From UBA2589 sp965223235 (GTDB lineage Bacteria > Gemmatimonadota > Gemmatimonadetes > Longimicrobiales > Gaopeijiaceae): a stretch of 64,000 nt of DNA. The notes beneath the pieces are model-generated. The model saw only the letters and a program-made list of their open reading frames with translations, did not search any database and was not told the origin of the DNA. The translations under genes were made by a program, and so were the position numbers. The DNA is taken from NCBI GenBank assembly GCA_965223235.1, contig CBDCVV010000016.1, positions 207,646-271,645 on the forward strand, read 5' to 3'. Shown here one piece after another: positions 18,381-27,185 of the stretch (positions are counted from its first letter, which is position 1; each line of letters starts with the position of its first letter).

Positions 18381-18413
18381 AATCCATCAGCCACGGCGCT
18401 AGTGTTGTCGAAA

Positions 18414-18435
18414 CATTTCGACGAACGTCGAAATG
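18414..18435. promoter_or_regulatory. Perfect 22-bp inverted repeat, probable ArsR-family operator
   Basis: CATTTCGACG (18414-18423) and CGTCGAAATG (18426-18435) are exact reverse complements separated by AA. The site ends 20 bases before the ATG of the ArsR-DUF2087 gene, the usual place for an autoregulatory ArsR operator. It is distinct in sequence from the PadR repeats about 40 bases away, so the divergent promoters appear to be independently controlled. Confidence 0.7.
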
Positions 18436-18455
18436 ACCAAATCGAGAGAACCTCT

Positions 18456-19016
18456 ATGAGCGACGAACAGCTGCTCGCCTTCTTCAAGGCGTTGGCCGAC
18501 GCGAACCGATTACGTGTCGTAGGTCTCCTCGCGAGACGACCCCATACCGTCGAAGAACTCGCCACCGTGCTGGAAGTGCGGGCGTCGACGGTTTCCCACC
18601 ACCTGTCGAAGCTGACGCAGGCGGGCCTCGTGAGGAGCGAAGCGGACGGTCATTACCACGTCTACTCGCTGGACCTCGAATCGCTGCACGGTCGGGCGAA
18701 AGAGCTCGCGTCCCAGGATCATCTCCGTGACCTGGCCGATGTCGACGGAGTCGAGGACCCGTACGACCGAAAGGTCTTGTCGACCTTCCTCGATGCCGAT
18801 GGTCGGATCTCACAATTCCCGATCAAGCGGAAGAAGCTTCAGGTGCTCCTCCGCCACGCGCTCCGGCTTTTCGACGACGAGGGACCATGGGATGAGAAGG
18901 AGGTCAACGAGCGACTCGAGACCCTGAGCGACGACACGGCCACCTTGCGCCGAGGACTGATCGACCACGGCTTCATGACGCGCGAGACAGGAGGCCGGGC
19001 CTACCGGAAGGGGTAG
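18456..19016 (+). CDS. ArsR-family regulator with DUF2087 C-terminal domain
   Basis: 186 residues. The N-terminal 75 form an ArsR winged helix (LLAFFKALADANRLRVVGLLARRPHTVEELA, then the recognition helix ASTVSHHLSKLTQAGLV). The C-terminal part is DUF2087 (DRKVLSTFLDADGRISQFPIKRKKLQVLLRHAL...ERLETLSDDTATLRRGLIDHGFMTRE), a domain often fused to ArsR or found alone. No cysteine metal site is visible, so the signal is probably not a metal. The ATG at 18456 is chosen because homology starts there; the open frame extends upstream but into the PadR promoter. A perfect palindrome just upstream suggests autoregulation. Function of the regulon is unknown. Confidence 0.88.
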   Translation: MSDEQLLAFFKALADANRLRVVGLLARRPHTVEELATVLEVRASTVSHHLSKLTQAGLVRSEADGHYHVYSLDLESLHGRAKELASQDHLRDLADVDGVEDPYDRKVLSTFLDADGRISQFPIKRKKLQVLLRHALRLFDDEGPWDEKEVNERLETLSDDTATLRRGLIDHGFMTRETGGRAYRKG

Positions 19017-19023
19017 GCCCGGC
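18994..19023 (+). terminator. Stem-loop overlapping the stop codon of the ArsR-DUF2087 gene
   Basis: GCCGGGCCTACC (18994-19005) pairs perfectly with GGTAGGCCCGGC (19012-19023) around a six-base GGAAGG loop. The TAG stop (19014-19016) is inside the 3' arm. The gene ends convergently with the next one 51 bases away. Only CTCTCT follows, not a true U-tract, so this is a likely but atypical terminator. Confidence 0.6.
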
Positions 19024-19067
19024 TCTCTGGAAGCCCCGGCGACCGGAGGTGGCTTGTGGCCGATGTC

Positions 19068-22000
19068 CTAGCGGCCGATCCGCGCCGGGTCCGCGTCCGG
19101 CGGCTCGAGCCGCCACCACCACTGCGTGGGTAGTTCGCGCTGGCGTGGCCACACCTCGTCGAGGGTATCGGCCTCGTACAGTCGTCCGTTCTTCATGACG
19201 AAGTCGATGTCGATCGTGTTCTCGAGGTCGTCGAGGGGATTCGAACCGAGTACCTGAAGGTCCGCGAGCTTGCCGACCTCCAAGGAGCCGAGATCTCCAT
19301 CTAGGCCGATTGCATCGGCGCTCATGATCGTCGCCATCTGCAGCGCGGCATGCTCGTCCATGCCTCCGCTCGCCATCATCCACAATTCCCAGTGCGTGCC
19401 CAACCCCTGGACCTCACCGTGTGATCCCAGCCCGGCTTGGCCGCCGGCATCCATCCACTTCTTGAGCTGTTCGGCGTGGAGGAAGTGGGGGTACTGATCG
19501 GTGCGATACCACGTCGTGCTCTTCCACTTGTCCATCTCGTCGTGCGGAGTGAAGCGACGCAGCCGATCGATCTCATCCATTGGGGTGTTCGTGAGGTAGT
19601 ACTGCCGACCCGAAGGTCCGCCGTACGCGACGATGAAGGTGGGCGTGTAGACCATCCCGCTCTCGGCGCCGAGCCGCACGACGTCCTCGTAGAACGGGCT
19701 AATGGGGAGGGAGTGCTCGAGACCGGCGTACCCGTCTTGGGCAAGCGTCAGATTCATCGTGAAGTTGGACCCGCCCTCGGTGGTCGGGGTGAGGCCGAGT
19801 TCCCGCGAGGCCATGATCACCCATTGCCGGATCTTCCGGTCGCCGGCCAGATACTGCTTGATGGTTTGGGTGTTGTAGTGGTCCGCGTACCGACGCAGCA
19901 CATCCCGTGCATCGTCGAGGCTCGAGATCAGGTCCGACCCGAAGATGCCGGGGCCTGTAGAGAAGAGTCGGGGTCCGATGAACTCTCCGGTCTCCATGAG
20001 GTCGGAGTAGGTGACCACATCTTCGGACGAAGTTTGCGGGTCACGCTGTGTCGTAACTCCGTACGCGAGCTGCGCGAGGAATTGTGACACCTGCGTGCGG
20101 TGCACACCCCACGCCACCCACGTGTGCGCGTGGATGTCTACGAGGCCAGGGTAGATCGTGGAGCCGGACATGTCCCGCACATCGGCTCCGTCCGGAATGT
20201 CTACGCTCCCCGACGCGCCGACAGCGGCGATGCGATTGTCGCGGATGACGATGTCGCCTCGCTCGATAACCTCGGCACCGCGCATCGTGATCAGGCGTGC
20301 GTTGGTCAGGGCGAGCACGCCGGTCGGTTTGTCCTTTTCGACGTTGATCTCGACCTCGAAGCGGGCCGCTTCGTAGACGGGTCCGCTCTCTTCCTGGTCA
20401 TCGTCGCCGTCTGTGTCCGACTCTTCCGCGCCCTCTTCCTCTTCATCGTCGGCCTCATCGTCCGCAGCTTCCGCGCGAGCTGCGGCGAGCGAGTCTGCGA
20501 TCAACCGGTCGGCCGTCGCGACGTCGTACTCGAAGTAGCTCCGGCCAATCGAGTAGTACGCCGTCTCGGCGTCTCGCCAGCCCACGAAATCTCCACCGAC
20601 CTTCGTGAGTCGACGGGTCGGGACCGAGGAGGAAGAGGAGATGGAGACCGTGGGAGCTTCGCCTCCCACCGGGGGAACGGTGATCAGATACACGTTTCGA
20701 TTCGCACGGACCATCGCTCTCTGGCCGTCGGGCGAGAGCACGACTTCGTCAGGTGAGGGAGCGCTCCCGGGGCCGCCTCGGGAGGGAGCGGTTACGCGGA
20801 GCTCCCGACGGATGTCGGTCCCGTCGTAACGCATGGAGAGGAGGCCCTCCCGTCCTGCCCACACGTACACCCGCTCCGGATCCGGTCCGGCGTGAGGAGC
20901 GTTGCGTCCTTGCTGTGTCGTGCCACTTCCCACGTAGGTGATGCGCTCAGTGGTCCCGCCATCGGAGGGAAGCCACACGTACTCGAGCTCCGCAGCAGCC
21001 GAGTGCGATCCAAAGTCCTCGAGGGTACGCATCCGGTGCATCTTCGAGCCCTGAACCGCGAGCAGTCGCGAGCCGTCGCCGTTGTACGCGAGCTTGTCGT
21101 AGAATGCCGATTGCGTCGTGAGTCGCTCCGGACTCCCTCCGTTCGAAGCGACACGCCAGATGTCGCCACCTACCGAGTCGTTCCAGGTGACGTAGGCCAG
21201 GTAGCGACCGTCCGGAGACCAAACGGGCGCATGCTCGACATCGGTCGACTCGGTCAGCCGGCGTGCGTCGCGGAGCACGGGAAAGCCCTCGGTCTGACTC
21301 CCGGCGGCTTGGGGCAAGTCGGCCACCCAAAGTCGATCGAGCGCCGTGAACGCGATGCGACGACCGTCGGGGGAGGGGCGTGCCCCTCGGATCTGTGAGA
21401 CACGGAGGTTCGTGTCGTCGATCGGGTAGTCGAAGAGCGCGAGAGGCCCGAGCTCTTGCTGCACACGAGCAGAGAACGGGATCTCCGTGGCCTCGCCCGA
21501 GGGGACCGAGACCTTCATGATCTTCCCCCCGTAGCTCGTGATGAGCGACTGAGAGTCCGCGGTCCACGCACCCCCGGGGTAGACATCCCGGTCGCGGGTG
21601 CGGCCGCCTTGGGAGTCGTCTCGCTGCACGTCCATGACGAGCCAGCGCTCCTCTCCCGACTCGAGGTCGCGCAGCTTCAGAGCAGGCCGATCGTCGTACC
21701 GTGTGGCGTACACTAGCCATCGGCCATCCGGAGACGGCATCGGTCGGAAGGCTCCCTCGTGCTCGTGTGTCCGTACGAAGACTCGGCCCGTCTCTCGATC
21801 GAGCACGCCGATCTGATACGTCCCGATTTGGCGGGCAGAGGACCGCGCGACCTCGTGATCCGGACCGAAGCTCTCGACCTCGTCCGTCAGCGAGGGGGCG
21901 TCGAGTCCCATTCCGGAGGACGATCCGACGAAGCCGTCCGCAGTCAGCCCGCCACCGAGCCGTCCGCTCAGATTGAGCCAGACGTACCGATCATCACCCG

Positions 22001-22583
22001 CGAAGGCTGCCCCGAAGTGAGCCGCAGGCGCCGGTGCGCCGTCTGCTCGGTGTCCGGTGACCTGGACACCCGAACCCCCGCCGACGTGGTAGAGCCATTG
22101 CTGCGTGCCGCGCGTAGCCATGATGTAGTCACCGTCGGGCGTCCAAACCGGTGACATGTAGTTCTGCCGCTCGGTGTCGGTGAGCTGGCGAGCGTCGGAG
22201 CCATCGGCGTTCGAGAGCCAGATGTTCTCCGACCCGTCTCGGTCGCTGACGAAGACCAGTTGGCTTCCGTCGGGTGAATATCGGGGCTGCATGTCGTAAC
22301 CCTGACCGCTCGTCACCCTGTTCGCGGTGCCCCCGCTCGCCGGGAGGGTATACAGATCGCCGAGCAGCTCGAAGACGATCGTGGATTGGTCCGGCGACAG
22401 GTCGAGCGAAATCCAGGTGCCTTCGTCGGTGGTGAAGTCGAGGCTCCGGGTCGTGATGAGGGGCAGCGCGTTGTCCCTGCGAGCCTCTCTCGCCGAGCTG
22501 TCGTTCTCTTCGACCGACTGGCCCTGGGCCGTGGCGAGAGGGCACGCGAAGAGAAGGGCGAGGAGGGTAGGTACGCGGCGCAT
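19068..22583 (-). CDS. Exported TolB-propeller/amidohydrolase fusion protein
   Basis: A 1171-residue protein with a signal peptide (RRVPTLLALLFACPLATAQGQ). About 60-700 are PD40 repeats (PRYSPDGSQLVFVSDRDGSENIWLSN, PVWSPDGRYLAYVTWND). The C-terminal 400 residues are a metal-dependent amidohydrolase: LTNARLITMRGAEVIERGDIVIRDNRI, then VDIHAHTWVAWG with the metal-binding HxH, and LGSHGEVQGLGTHWE near the end. An acidic linker (DEADDEEEEGAEESDTDGDDDQEE) separates the parts; I name it only by this span, about residues 715-740. This fusion is common in Gemmatimonadota and related phyla; substrates are unproven, though peptide or cyclic dipeptide cleavage is often guessed. Two bases separate it from the upstream M28 peptidase gene. 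Confidence 0.88.
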   Translation of the reverse strand: MRRVPTLLALLFACPLATAQGQSVEENDSSAREARRDNALPLITTRSLDFTTDEGTWISLDLSPDQSTIVFELLGDLYTLPASGGTANRVTSGQGYDMQPRYSPDGSQLVFVSDRDGSENIWLSNADGSDARQLTDTERQNYMSPVWTPDGDYIMATRGTQQWLYHVGGGSGVQVTGHRADGAPAPAAHFGAAFAGDDRYVWLNLSGRLGGGLTADGFVGSSSGMGLDAPSLTDEVESFGPDHEVARSSARQIGTYQIGVLDRETGRVFVRTHEHEGAFRPMPSPDGRWLVYATRYDDRPALKLRDLESGEERWLVMDVQRDDSQGGRTRDRDVYPGGAWTADSQSLITSYGGKIMKVSVPSGEATEIPFSARVQQELGPLALFDYPIDDTNLRVSQIRGARPSPDGRRIAFTALDRLWVADLPQAAGSQTEGFPVLRDARRLTESTDVEHAPVWSPDGRYLAYVTWNDSVGGDIWRVASNGGSPERLTTQSAFYDKLAYNGDGSRLLAVQGSKMHRMRTLEDFGSHSAAAELEYVWLPSDGGTTERITYVGSGTTQQGRNAPHAGPDPERVYVWAGREGLLSMRYDGTDIRRELRVTAPSRGGPGSAPSPDEVVLSPDGQRAMVRANRNVYLITVPPVGGEAPTVSISSSSSVPTRRLTKVGGDFVGWRDAETAYYSIGRSYFEYDVATADRLIADSLAAARAEAADDEADDEEEEGAEESDTDGDDDQEESGPVYEAARFEVEINVEKDKPTGVLALTNARLITMRGAEVIERGDIVIRDNRIAAVGASGSVDIPDGADVRDMSGSTIYPGLVDIHAHTWVAWGVHRTQVSQFLAQLAYGVTTQRDPQTSSEDVVTYSDLMETGEFIGPRLFSTGPGIFGSDLISSLDDARDVLRRYADHYNTQTIKQYLAGDRKIRQWVIMASRELGLTPTTEGGSNFTMNLTLAQDGYAGLEHSLPISPFYEDVVRLGAESGMVYTPTFIVAYGGPSGRQYYLTNTPMDEIDRLRRFTPHDEMDKWKSTTWYRTDQYPHFLHAEQLKKWMDAGGQAGLGSHGEVQGLGTHWELWMMASGGMDEHAALQMATIMSADAIGLDGDLGSLEVGKLADLQVLGSNPLDDLENTIDIDFVMKNGRLYEADTLDEVWPRQRELPTQWWWRLEPPDADPARIGR

Positions 22584-22585
22584 GC

Positions 22586-24286
22586 CTACATCCCTCCGAA
22601 AAGTTCACCGAAGAAGTCGCCGACATTCCACGTCGGCCTATTGTCTTCTTGAGCCACGAGGTAGCCCGTCAGGAAGTTGACGCGGGCGTGCTGCGCTCCC
22701 GACTCGAAGTCGAAGCCCTGATCCGATTCGTCGAAAGGGGTGTGGTAGAGATTTTGGCGGAAGGCGGTGTTGATCGCGCCGCCGTCTCGATCGTCACCGG
22801 TTTCGAATCCACTCTTGATGAAGAGAGATGGAATGCCCCGACGGATGAACGAGAAGTGATCACTTCGAATGAAGAGCACTTGCTCGGGGATCGGATCGGG
22901 CCCGATCCCAATCCCGAGGTGGTCGGCGGCGGTGCGGACCGAGCCACCCAAACTCGAGTGCTCCGCCCCGTACGGCACGATGTCCATGAGCGGGTGGAAG
23001 AGGAAGGGCATATCCAGCGAAAACGCCGTCACGACTTCACCACCACCCAACGTCGGATGCTCGGCGAAGAAGTCCGATCCGAGAAGACCCCACTCTTCGG
23101 CCGTCACGATGAGGAAGACGACGGACCTTCTAGGGCGCTCGGGGAGGCTTGCGAAGGCGCGCGCGATCTCCAAAACGATCGAAGTGCCCGAAGCGTTGTC
23201 GTGGGCGCCGTTGTAGATCGCATCACCGTCGACTTCGACGCCGACTCCGAAGTGGTCGACGTGGCCGATGTACGCGACGTGCTCGTCGCTCAAAGCCGGG
23301 TCGCTACCCGGAAGCGTCGCGACGACGTTCCACGAATCGACGTCGCGGTGCTCCGTACGGGTGTGTATCGACACGGTCGAGACGAGGTCGAACGCCTGAG
23401 GGGTATTGGCCGCCGCGGCTGAAAGGGCATCGGCCATCGATGGCGCCGCGCCCTCGAAGAGCGCTTCGGCCGCTGAGTGGTTCAGTGACGCCGACCCGAG
23501 AAGCTGCTCGTCTCCCCGATTGGGCGTGCCGGCACCGTCCAACCACGCGTACGCACCCCGCTTCGACCGATTCGCGTTGACTTCCCACCGGAGCCGCGGA
23601 TCGTCGGGAGCCCAGAACGTCATGGTCCCGATCGCTCCACGGCGGAGAGCTTCACCGACTTTCGTCGCACCGGACGAGTAGTACGCCCGTTCGTTGCTGG
23701 GGAATGAGGTTGGAGCTCCGTTCAGGTAGAGGACGACCTTCCCCTCGACGTCGATGTCCCCGTAGTCGTCGTATCCGAGCCCGGGTGCACTCACACCGAA
23801 CCCAACGAAGACGACCGGAGCGGAGTCGATGGACACCTCTTCACGGAGAGGGTCGGCCCCGAGATAGAAGTCGTCGTCGTAGCGCATCTCGGAAGTCCCC
23901 GAGGCGCCGTGCACGGTGAGCGAGCTCCTCTCTTCGACCACGGTAGCATTGCGGAGGGGGACCGCCTGGCGGTACGTCCCCCCGTCTCCACCCGGCTCGA
24001 GGCCGAGACTGCGCAGCGTCTCTTCGGCGTAGTCAGCCGACGCTGCGAAGCCGGCCGTGCCGGGCGCGCGCCCCTCCATCGAGTCGTGGGCCAAGACCCG
24101 GATGTGCTCTTCGATGCGAGGGGCCTCGATCGCTTCGAGGGCTGCCGTGACGTCGGGTGACGCGAGGGAGACGCCTGCGGTGGCCTCGCCTCCTTCGTCG
24201 GTCCCGGTACACGCGGCCGCGGGCAAGAGCGCGAGAAGAAGGAGGGCTGCGGGGCGCGGAGAAATGGAGATGGTGAGGTCGGTCAT
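22586..24286 (-). CDS. M28-family zinc aminopeptidase lipoprotein with PA domain
   Basis: A 566-residue M28 peptidase. A lipoprotein signal (ALLLLALLPAAAC) anchors it. A PA domain lies at about 130-290 (PVVFVGFGVSAPGLGYDDYGDIDVEGKVVLY). The catalytic domain follows with all di-zinc ligands in order: His in YIGHVDHFGVG, bridging Asp in NGAHDNASGT, Glu-Glu in TAEEWGLLGS, Asp in FSLDMPF and the final His in RSDHFSF. It should remove N-terminal residues from peptides outside the cytoplasm. Its stop is two bases before the start of the propeller-amidohydrolase gene, so they form one transcription unit, consistent with sequential peptide degradation. Confidence 0.9.
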   Translation of the reverse strand: MTDLTISISPRPAALLLLALLPAAACTGTDEGGEATAGVSLASPDVTAALEAIEAPRIEEHIRVLAHDSMEGRAPGTAGFAASADYAEETLRSLGLEPGGDGGTYRQAVPLRNATVVEERSSLTVHGASGTSEMRYDDDFYLGADPLREEVSIDSAPVVFVGFGVSAPGLGYDDYGDIDVEGKVVLYLNGAPTSFPSNERAYYSSGATKVGEALRRGAIGTMTFWAPDDPRLRWEVNANRSKRGAYAWLDGAGTPNRGDEQLLGSASLNHSAAEALFEGAAPSMADALSAAAANTPQAFDLVSTVSIHTRTEHRDVDSWNVVATLPGSDPALSDEHVAYIGHVDHFGVGVEVDGDAIYNGAHDNASGTSIVLEIARAFASLPERPRRSVVFLIVTAEEWGLLGSDFFAEHPTLGGGEVVTAFSLDMPFLFHPLMDIVPYGAEHSSLGGSVRTAADHLGIGIGPDPIPEQVLFIRSDHFSFIRRGIPSLFIKSGFETGDDRDGGAINTAFRQNLYHTPFDESDQGFDFESGAQHARVNFLTGYLVAQEDNRPTWNVGDFFGELFGGM

Positions 24287-24405
24287 GAATCCAATGGGTC
24301 GGAGTTGGCGGTCAGCATGGGTGTCGGCGAGGGTCGTCGCAACGACTCCGGGGCGACATTTTGTGACCCGCGCCCTCTCCTTGGCCCATCGAAGCGGACT
24401 CCGCC

Positions 24406-25008
24406 ATGAAACTCCTTCTCTTTAGTGACGTGCACTGCGACCACTCCGCCGCACAGCGATTGGTGGAGATGTCTTCGGAGGTCGACGTGATGATCTGCGC
24501 CGGAGACCTCGCCGTCATGAGGACCGGACTACAACGGACCGTCGACATCTTGTCAGAGGCGGACTGTCCCGCGGTCTTGGTCGCTGGGAACGGCGAATCG
24601 GCCAAGGAGCTGGAGCGGGCATGCGATCGGTGGTCTGCGGCCCACGTACTCCATGGAGACGGGTGCGAGATCGATGGAGTGTCGTTCTGGGGGCTCGGTG
24701 GCGCGGTTCCGATCACGCCGTTCGGGGAGTGGAGTTTCGACCTGTCCGAGGAGCGAGCCGAGGAACTCCTCTCTGGTTGTCCGACCGGGGCGGTGCTCGT
24801 GACGCACGCGCCGCCGTATGGGCGCGTCGACCAGCCGGTGCCCGGGGGCGAGCATCTTGGGAGTCACGCCATTCGGGAAGCGATCGAGCGTGCCCGTCCG
24901 CCGCTCGCGGTGTGCGGGCACATTCACGCGTGTTGGGAGCAGGAGGCTCACCTCGGCGACTCGACCATTGTGAACGCCGGACCGCGCGGAGTGCGGTACG
25001 ACCTCTAG
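24406..25008 (+). CDS. Metallophosphoesterase (YfcE/MJ0936-like)
   Basis: 200 residues with the calcineurin-like phosphoesterase motifs: D-x-H in FSDVHCD (Asp8, His10), CAGD (Asp34), GNGE (Asn62), THAPP (His134) and GHIH (His172, His174). Two metals hydrolyse a phosphate mono- or diester; the natural substrate is unknown. The usual GNH(E/D) motif has Gly in place of His (residue 63). The same His is also absent in YfcE/MJ0936-type enzymes (GNCD), which suggests this subfamily rather than a defect. No signal peptide, so it is cytoplasmic. The gene stands alone, divergent from the M28 peptidase. Confidence 0.85.
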   Translation: MKLLLFSDVHCDHSAAQRLVEMSSEVDVMICAGDLAVMRTGLQRTVDILSEADCPAVLVAGNGESAKELERACDRWSAAHVLHGDGCEIDGVSFWGLGGAVPITPFGEWSFDLSEERAEELLSGCPTGAVLVTHAPPYGRVDQPVPGGEHLGSHAIREAIERARPPLAVCGHIHACWEQEAHLGDSTIVNAGPRGVRYDL

Positions 25009-25069
25009 CCGAGCGCGTGTCTCTCGTACTCCGTACAATGTCGAATCCCGATTCCCTGGCCTGAGTCCC

Positions 25070-26749
25070 ATGAACCGTTGCTCCTGGAAAGCTCCGCTCG
25101 TCGCGCTCGCGTTGACCGTTCTCCCGTCGGCGGGTACCGCCCAAGACACGGAGTGGGCCCTTCACGGAAACGATCTCGGTGAGCAACGCTTCAGCGAACT
25201 GAGTCAGGTGACCGTAGAGAACGTGGCTCAGCTCGAGGTGGCCTGGAGCTACGCGATTCCGAAGATGGGGGCGCGTCTCGAGGCGACACCGGTCGTAGTT
25301 GAGGGGAGGATGTTCGCGACCGGACCTCGGAGCACCGTCTTCGCGCTCGATGCCAAGACGGGTGAAGAGCTCTGGTTCTGGGACCCGGCCATCGCGGACA
25401 CCGAGGCGGGAGGTCCCTCTCGGTGTTGTGGTGACGTGAATCGCGGTGTCGCGGTCCACGGAGACAAGGTGATCGTGGGTCTCCTCGATGGGCGATTGGT
25501 GGCACTGAATCAGTCGACCGGGCAGGTGGATTGGTCGGTGCAGACCACTCCTCCTGGAACCGACTACAGCATCACGGGCGCACCCCGGGTGTACCGCGGT
25601 CGCGTCGTCATCGGCAACGGAGGGGCGGAGTACGGGGTGCGGGGGTACGTCACCGCCTACGATGCGGAGACAGGAGAACAGCTGTGGCGCACCTACCTCG
25701 TGCCCGGCAACCCCGACCTAGGCTTCGAAAGTGACGCGATGGCTGCGGCTGCCGAAACGTGGTCCGGTGAGTGGTGGGTCGCCGGCGGTGGTGGCACGGT
25801 GTGGGACGGCATGGCGTACGACGACGAGCTGAACCTTCTGTACTTGGGGACCGGAAACGGGGCGCCGTGGAACCGCGATCACAGGAGTCCGGACGGAGGC
25901 GACAACCTCTACCTCTCATCGATTGTGGCGGTAGACGGTGATACCGGACTCATTCGGTGGTACTACCAGTCGACGCCGGGCGACGATTGGGACTTCACGG
26001 CGACCCAGCCCCTCATGCTGCTCGATCTCGTCATCGATGGGCGGGAGCGGAAGACGATCGTGCAAGCTCCCAAGAACGGCTTCTTCTACGTCGTCGACCG
26101 CGAGAACGGCGCCTTTATCTCAGCCGAGCAGTTCGCCGACGACGTCACGTGGGCAACAGGGGTCGATCAGGAGACGGGTCGCCCGATCGAGGCGCCCGGT
26201 GCTCGCTACGGGATGACGGGTCGGCCGCTCTATTTGTCCCCAGGCCCGACAGGCGCGCACACCTGGCCGCCCATGGCTTGGAATGACGCGACCCGACTCG
26301 TCTACCTTCCTGCCAAGAACACGACCTTCTACTACGAGCAGACGGGCGGCTTCGACTACGAGGCCGGGCGCTGGAACACCGGGACCGTGTTCAACAGTCC
26401 GACGCGGCCCGAGCGGCCCGAGTTGACCGGGCCGCCGACGATGCTGCTTGCTTGGGACCCGGTCGCCCAGCGCGAGGTGTGGCGTGGGGCCGGCCAAGGC
26501 GAGAACGGCGGAGCGCTCTCGACGGCGGGAGGTCTGGTCTTCTGGGGATCCGGGTCGCGCTTCATCGCCTTCGATGCGGGCGATGGTACCGAGCTGTGGT
26601 CTGCAGAAGTGGGGCGGGGGACTGCGTCCCCGATGACGTATTCGATCGATGGTGTTCAGTACGTTGCGATCGCCGGCGGGCGCTCCGTACGCGCCGACGC
26701 TGCGGATCCTCCCACGATGTGGGTCTTCAAGCTCCCCACCCGAGAGTAA
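25070..26749 (+). CDS. PQQ-dependent dehydrogenase (quinoprotein, type I-like), periplasmic
   Basis: A 559-residue quinoprotein propeller with a signal peptide (WKAPLVALALTVLPSAGTAQ). It opens with the family block WALHGNDLGEQRFSELSQVTVENVAQLEVAW. The adjacent-cysteine disulfide that sits over PQQ is Cys119-Cys120 (SRCCGDVNRG). The catalytic base is probably Asp305 in STPGDDWDFTATQP, and tryptophan-docking repeats (DAKTGEELWFW, DAETGEQLWRTY) are present. It should oxidise an alcohol or sugar in the periplasm and pass electrons to a cytochrome. Unlike quinohaemoproteins it has no C-terminal CxxCH cytochrome domain. No pqq biosynthesis or partner cytochrome gene is nearby, so those must lie elsewhere. 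Confidence 0.88.
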   Translation: MNRCSWKAPLVALALTVLPSAGTAQDTEWALHGNDLGEQRFSELSQVTVENVAQLEVAWSYAIPKMGARLEATPVVVEGRMFATGPRSTVFALDAKTGEELWFWDPAIADTEAGGPSRCCGDVNRGVAVHGDKVIVGLLDGRLVALNQSTGQVDWSVQTTPPGTDYSITGAPRVYRGRVVIGNGGAEYGVRGYVTAYDAETGEQLWRTYLVPGNPDLGFESDAMAAAAETWSGEWWVAGGGGTVWDGMAYDDELNLLYLGTGNGAPWNRDHRSPDGGDNLYLSSIVAVDGDTGLIRWYYQSTPGDDWDFTATQPLMLLDLVIDGRERKTIVQAPKNGFFYVVDRENGAFISAEQFADDVTWATGVDQETGRPIEAPGARYGMTGRPLYLSPGPTGAHTWPPMAWNDATRLVYLPAKNTTFYYEQTGGFDYEAGRWNTGTVFNSPTRPERPELTGPPTMLLAWDPVAQREVWRGAGQGENGGALSTAGGLVFWGSGSRFIAFDAGDGTELWSAEVGRGTASPMTYSIDGVQYVAIAGGRSVRADAADPPTMWVFKLPTRE

Positions 26750-26798
26750 AGCGTCGAGCTAGCAAGTCGGTGGGCTCACACTTGCGCACGTCACCGCG

Positions 26799-26826
26799 TT
26801 AGACATTGTTTATAAACAATGTCTAA
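26799..26826. promoter_or_regulatory. Perfect 28-bp AT-rich palindrome, probable PadR operator
   Basis: TTAGACATTGTTTA (26799-26812) is directly followed by its exact reverse complement TAAACAATGTCTAA (26813-26826). The site ends 11 bases before the GTG of the PadR gene, and a -10-like TAATAT overlaps its right end (26824-26829). It is AT-rich in a GC-rich genome and has no flanking U-tract, so an operator is far more likely than a terminator. Confidence 0.75.
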
Positions 26827-26837
26827 TATGGGGGAGT

Positions 26838-27185
26838 GTGACAGGGATGGGCGGACGAGAGTATCTGGGCGAGTTCGAGTTGGTCGTCTTGCTGGCGTTG
26901 TTGCGGCTTGGTGATAGCGCGTACGGTGCCACGATTCACCGTGAAATCCTCCGGACGACGGGCCGTGATGTATCCATCCCGGCCGTGTACGTGACCCTGA
27001 AACGGATGGAGAGGAAGGAGTTGGTCTCCTCTCATGTGTCGATGACCAGCGACTCGGGTCGACGTGCGACCCGGCACTACTCGGTGCTGCCGAAGGGACA
27101 TGCTTCCATCGCTCGTTCGAAGGCCCAGCTTGAGCAGCTTTGGACGGGGATCCCGATCGAGGGTGCGAGCGGAGGTGCATCGTGA
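26838..27185 (+). CDS. PadR-family transcriptional repressor paired with second ADOP permease
   Basis: 115 residues with the PadR winged helix: GEFELVVLLALLRLGDSAYGATIHREILRTTGRDVSIPAVYVTLKRMERKELVSS, here spanning about residues 11-65, followed by the wing RRATRHYSVLPKGHASIARSK. It presumably represses itself and the ADOP permease, with which its stop overlaps in GTGA. The start is GTG 26838 or ATG 26847; neither has ideal ribosome-site spacing. The perfect 28-bp palindrome immediately upstream is the obvious binding site. It differs in sequence and in operator from the PadR at 17947-18321, so the two modules should respond separately. Confidence 0.88.
   Translation: MTGMGGREYLGEFELVVLLALLRLGDSAYGATIHREILRTTGRDVSIPAVYVTLKRMERKELVSSHVSMTSDSGRRATRHYSVLPKGHASIARSKAQLEQLWTGIPIEGASGGAS

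Noticed and set aside
24586..24600. Metallophosphoesterase GNGE motif considered as a dead active site.
   Set aside because: Members of the YfcE/MJ0936 branch also lack this histidine (GNCD) and are active, so the replacement is not evidence of inactivation.
26799..26826. The 28-bp palindrome considered as a terminator of the PQQ dehydrogenase gene.
   Set aside because: It is AT-rich, has no loop and no U-tract, and lies directly in front of a PadR gene, where an operator is expected.
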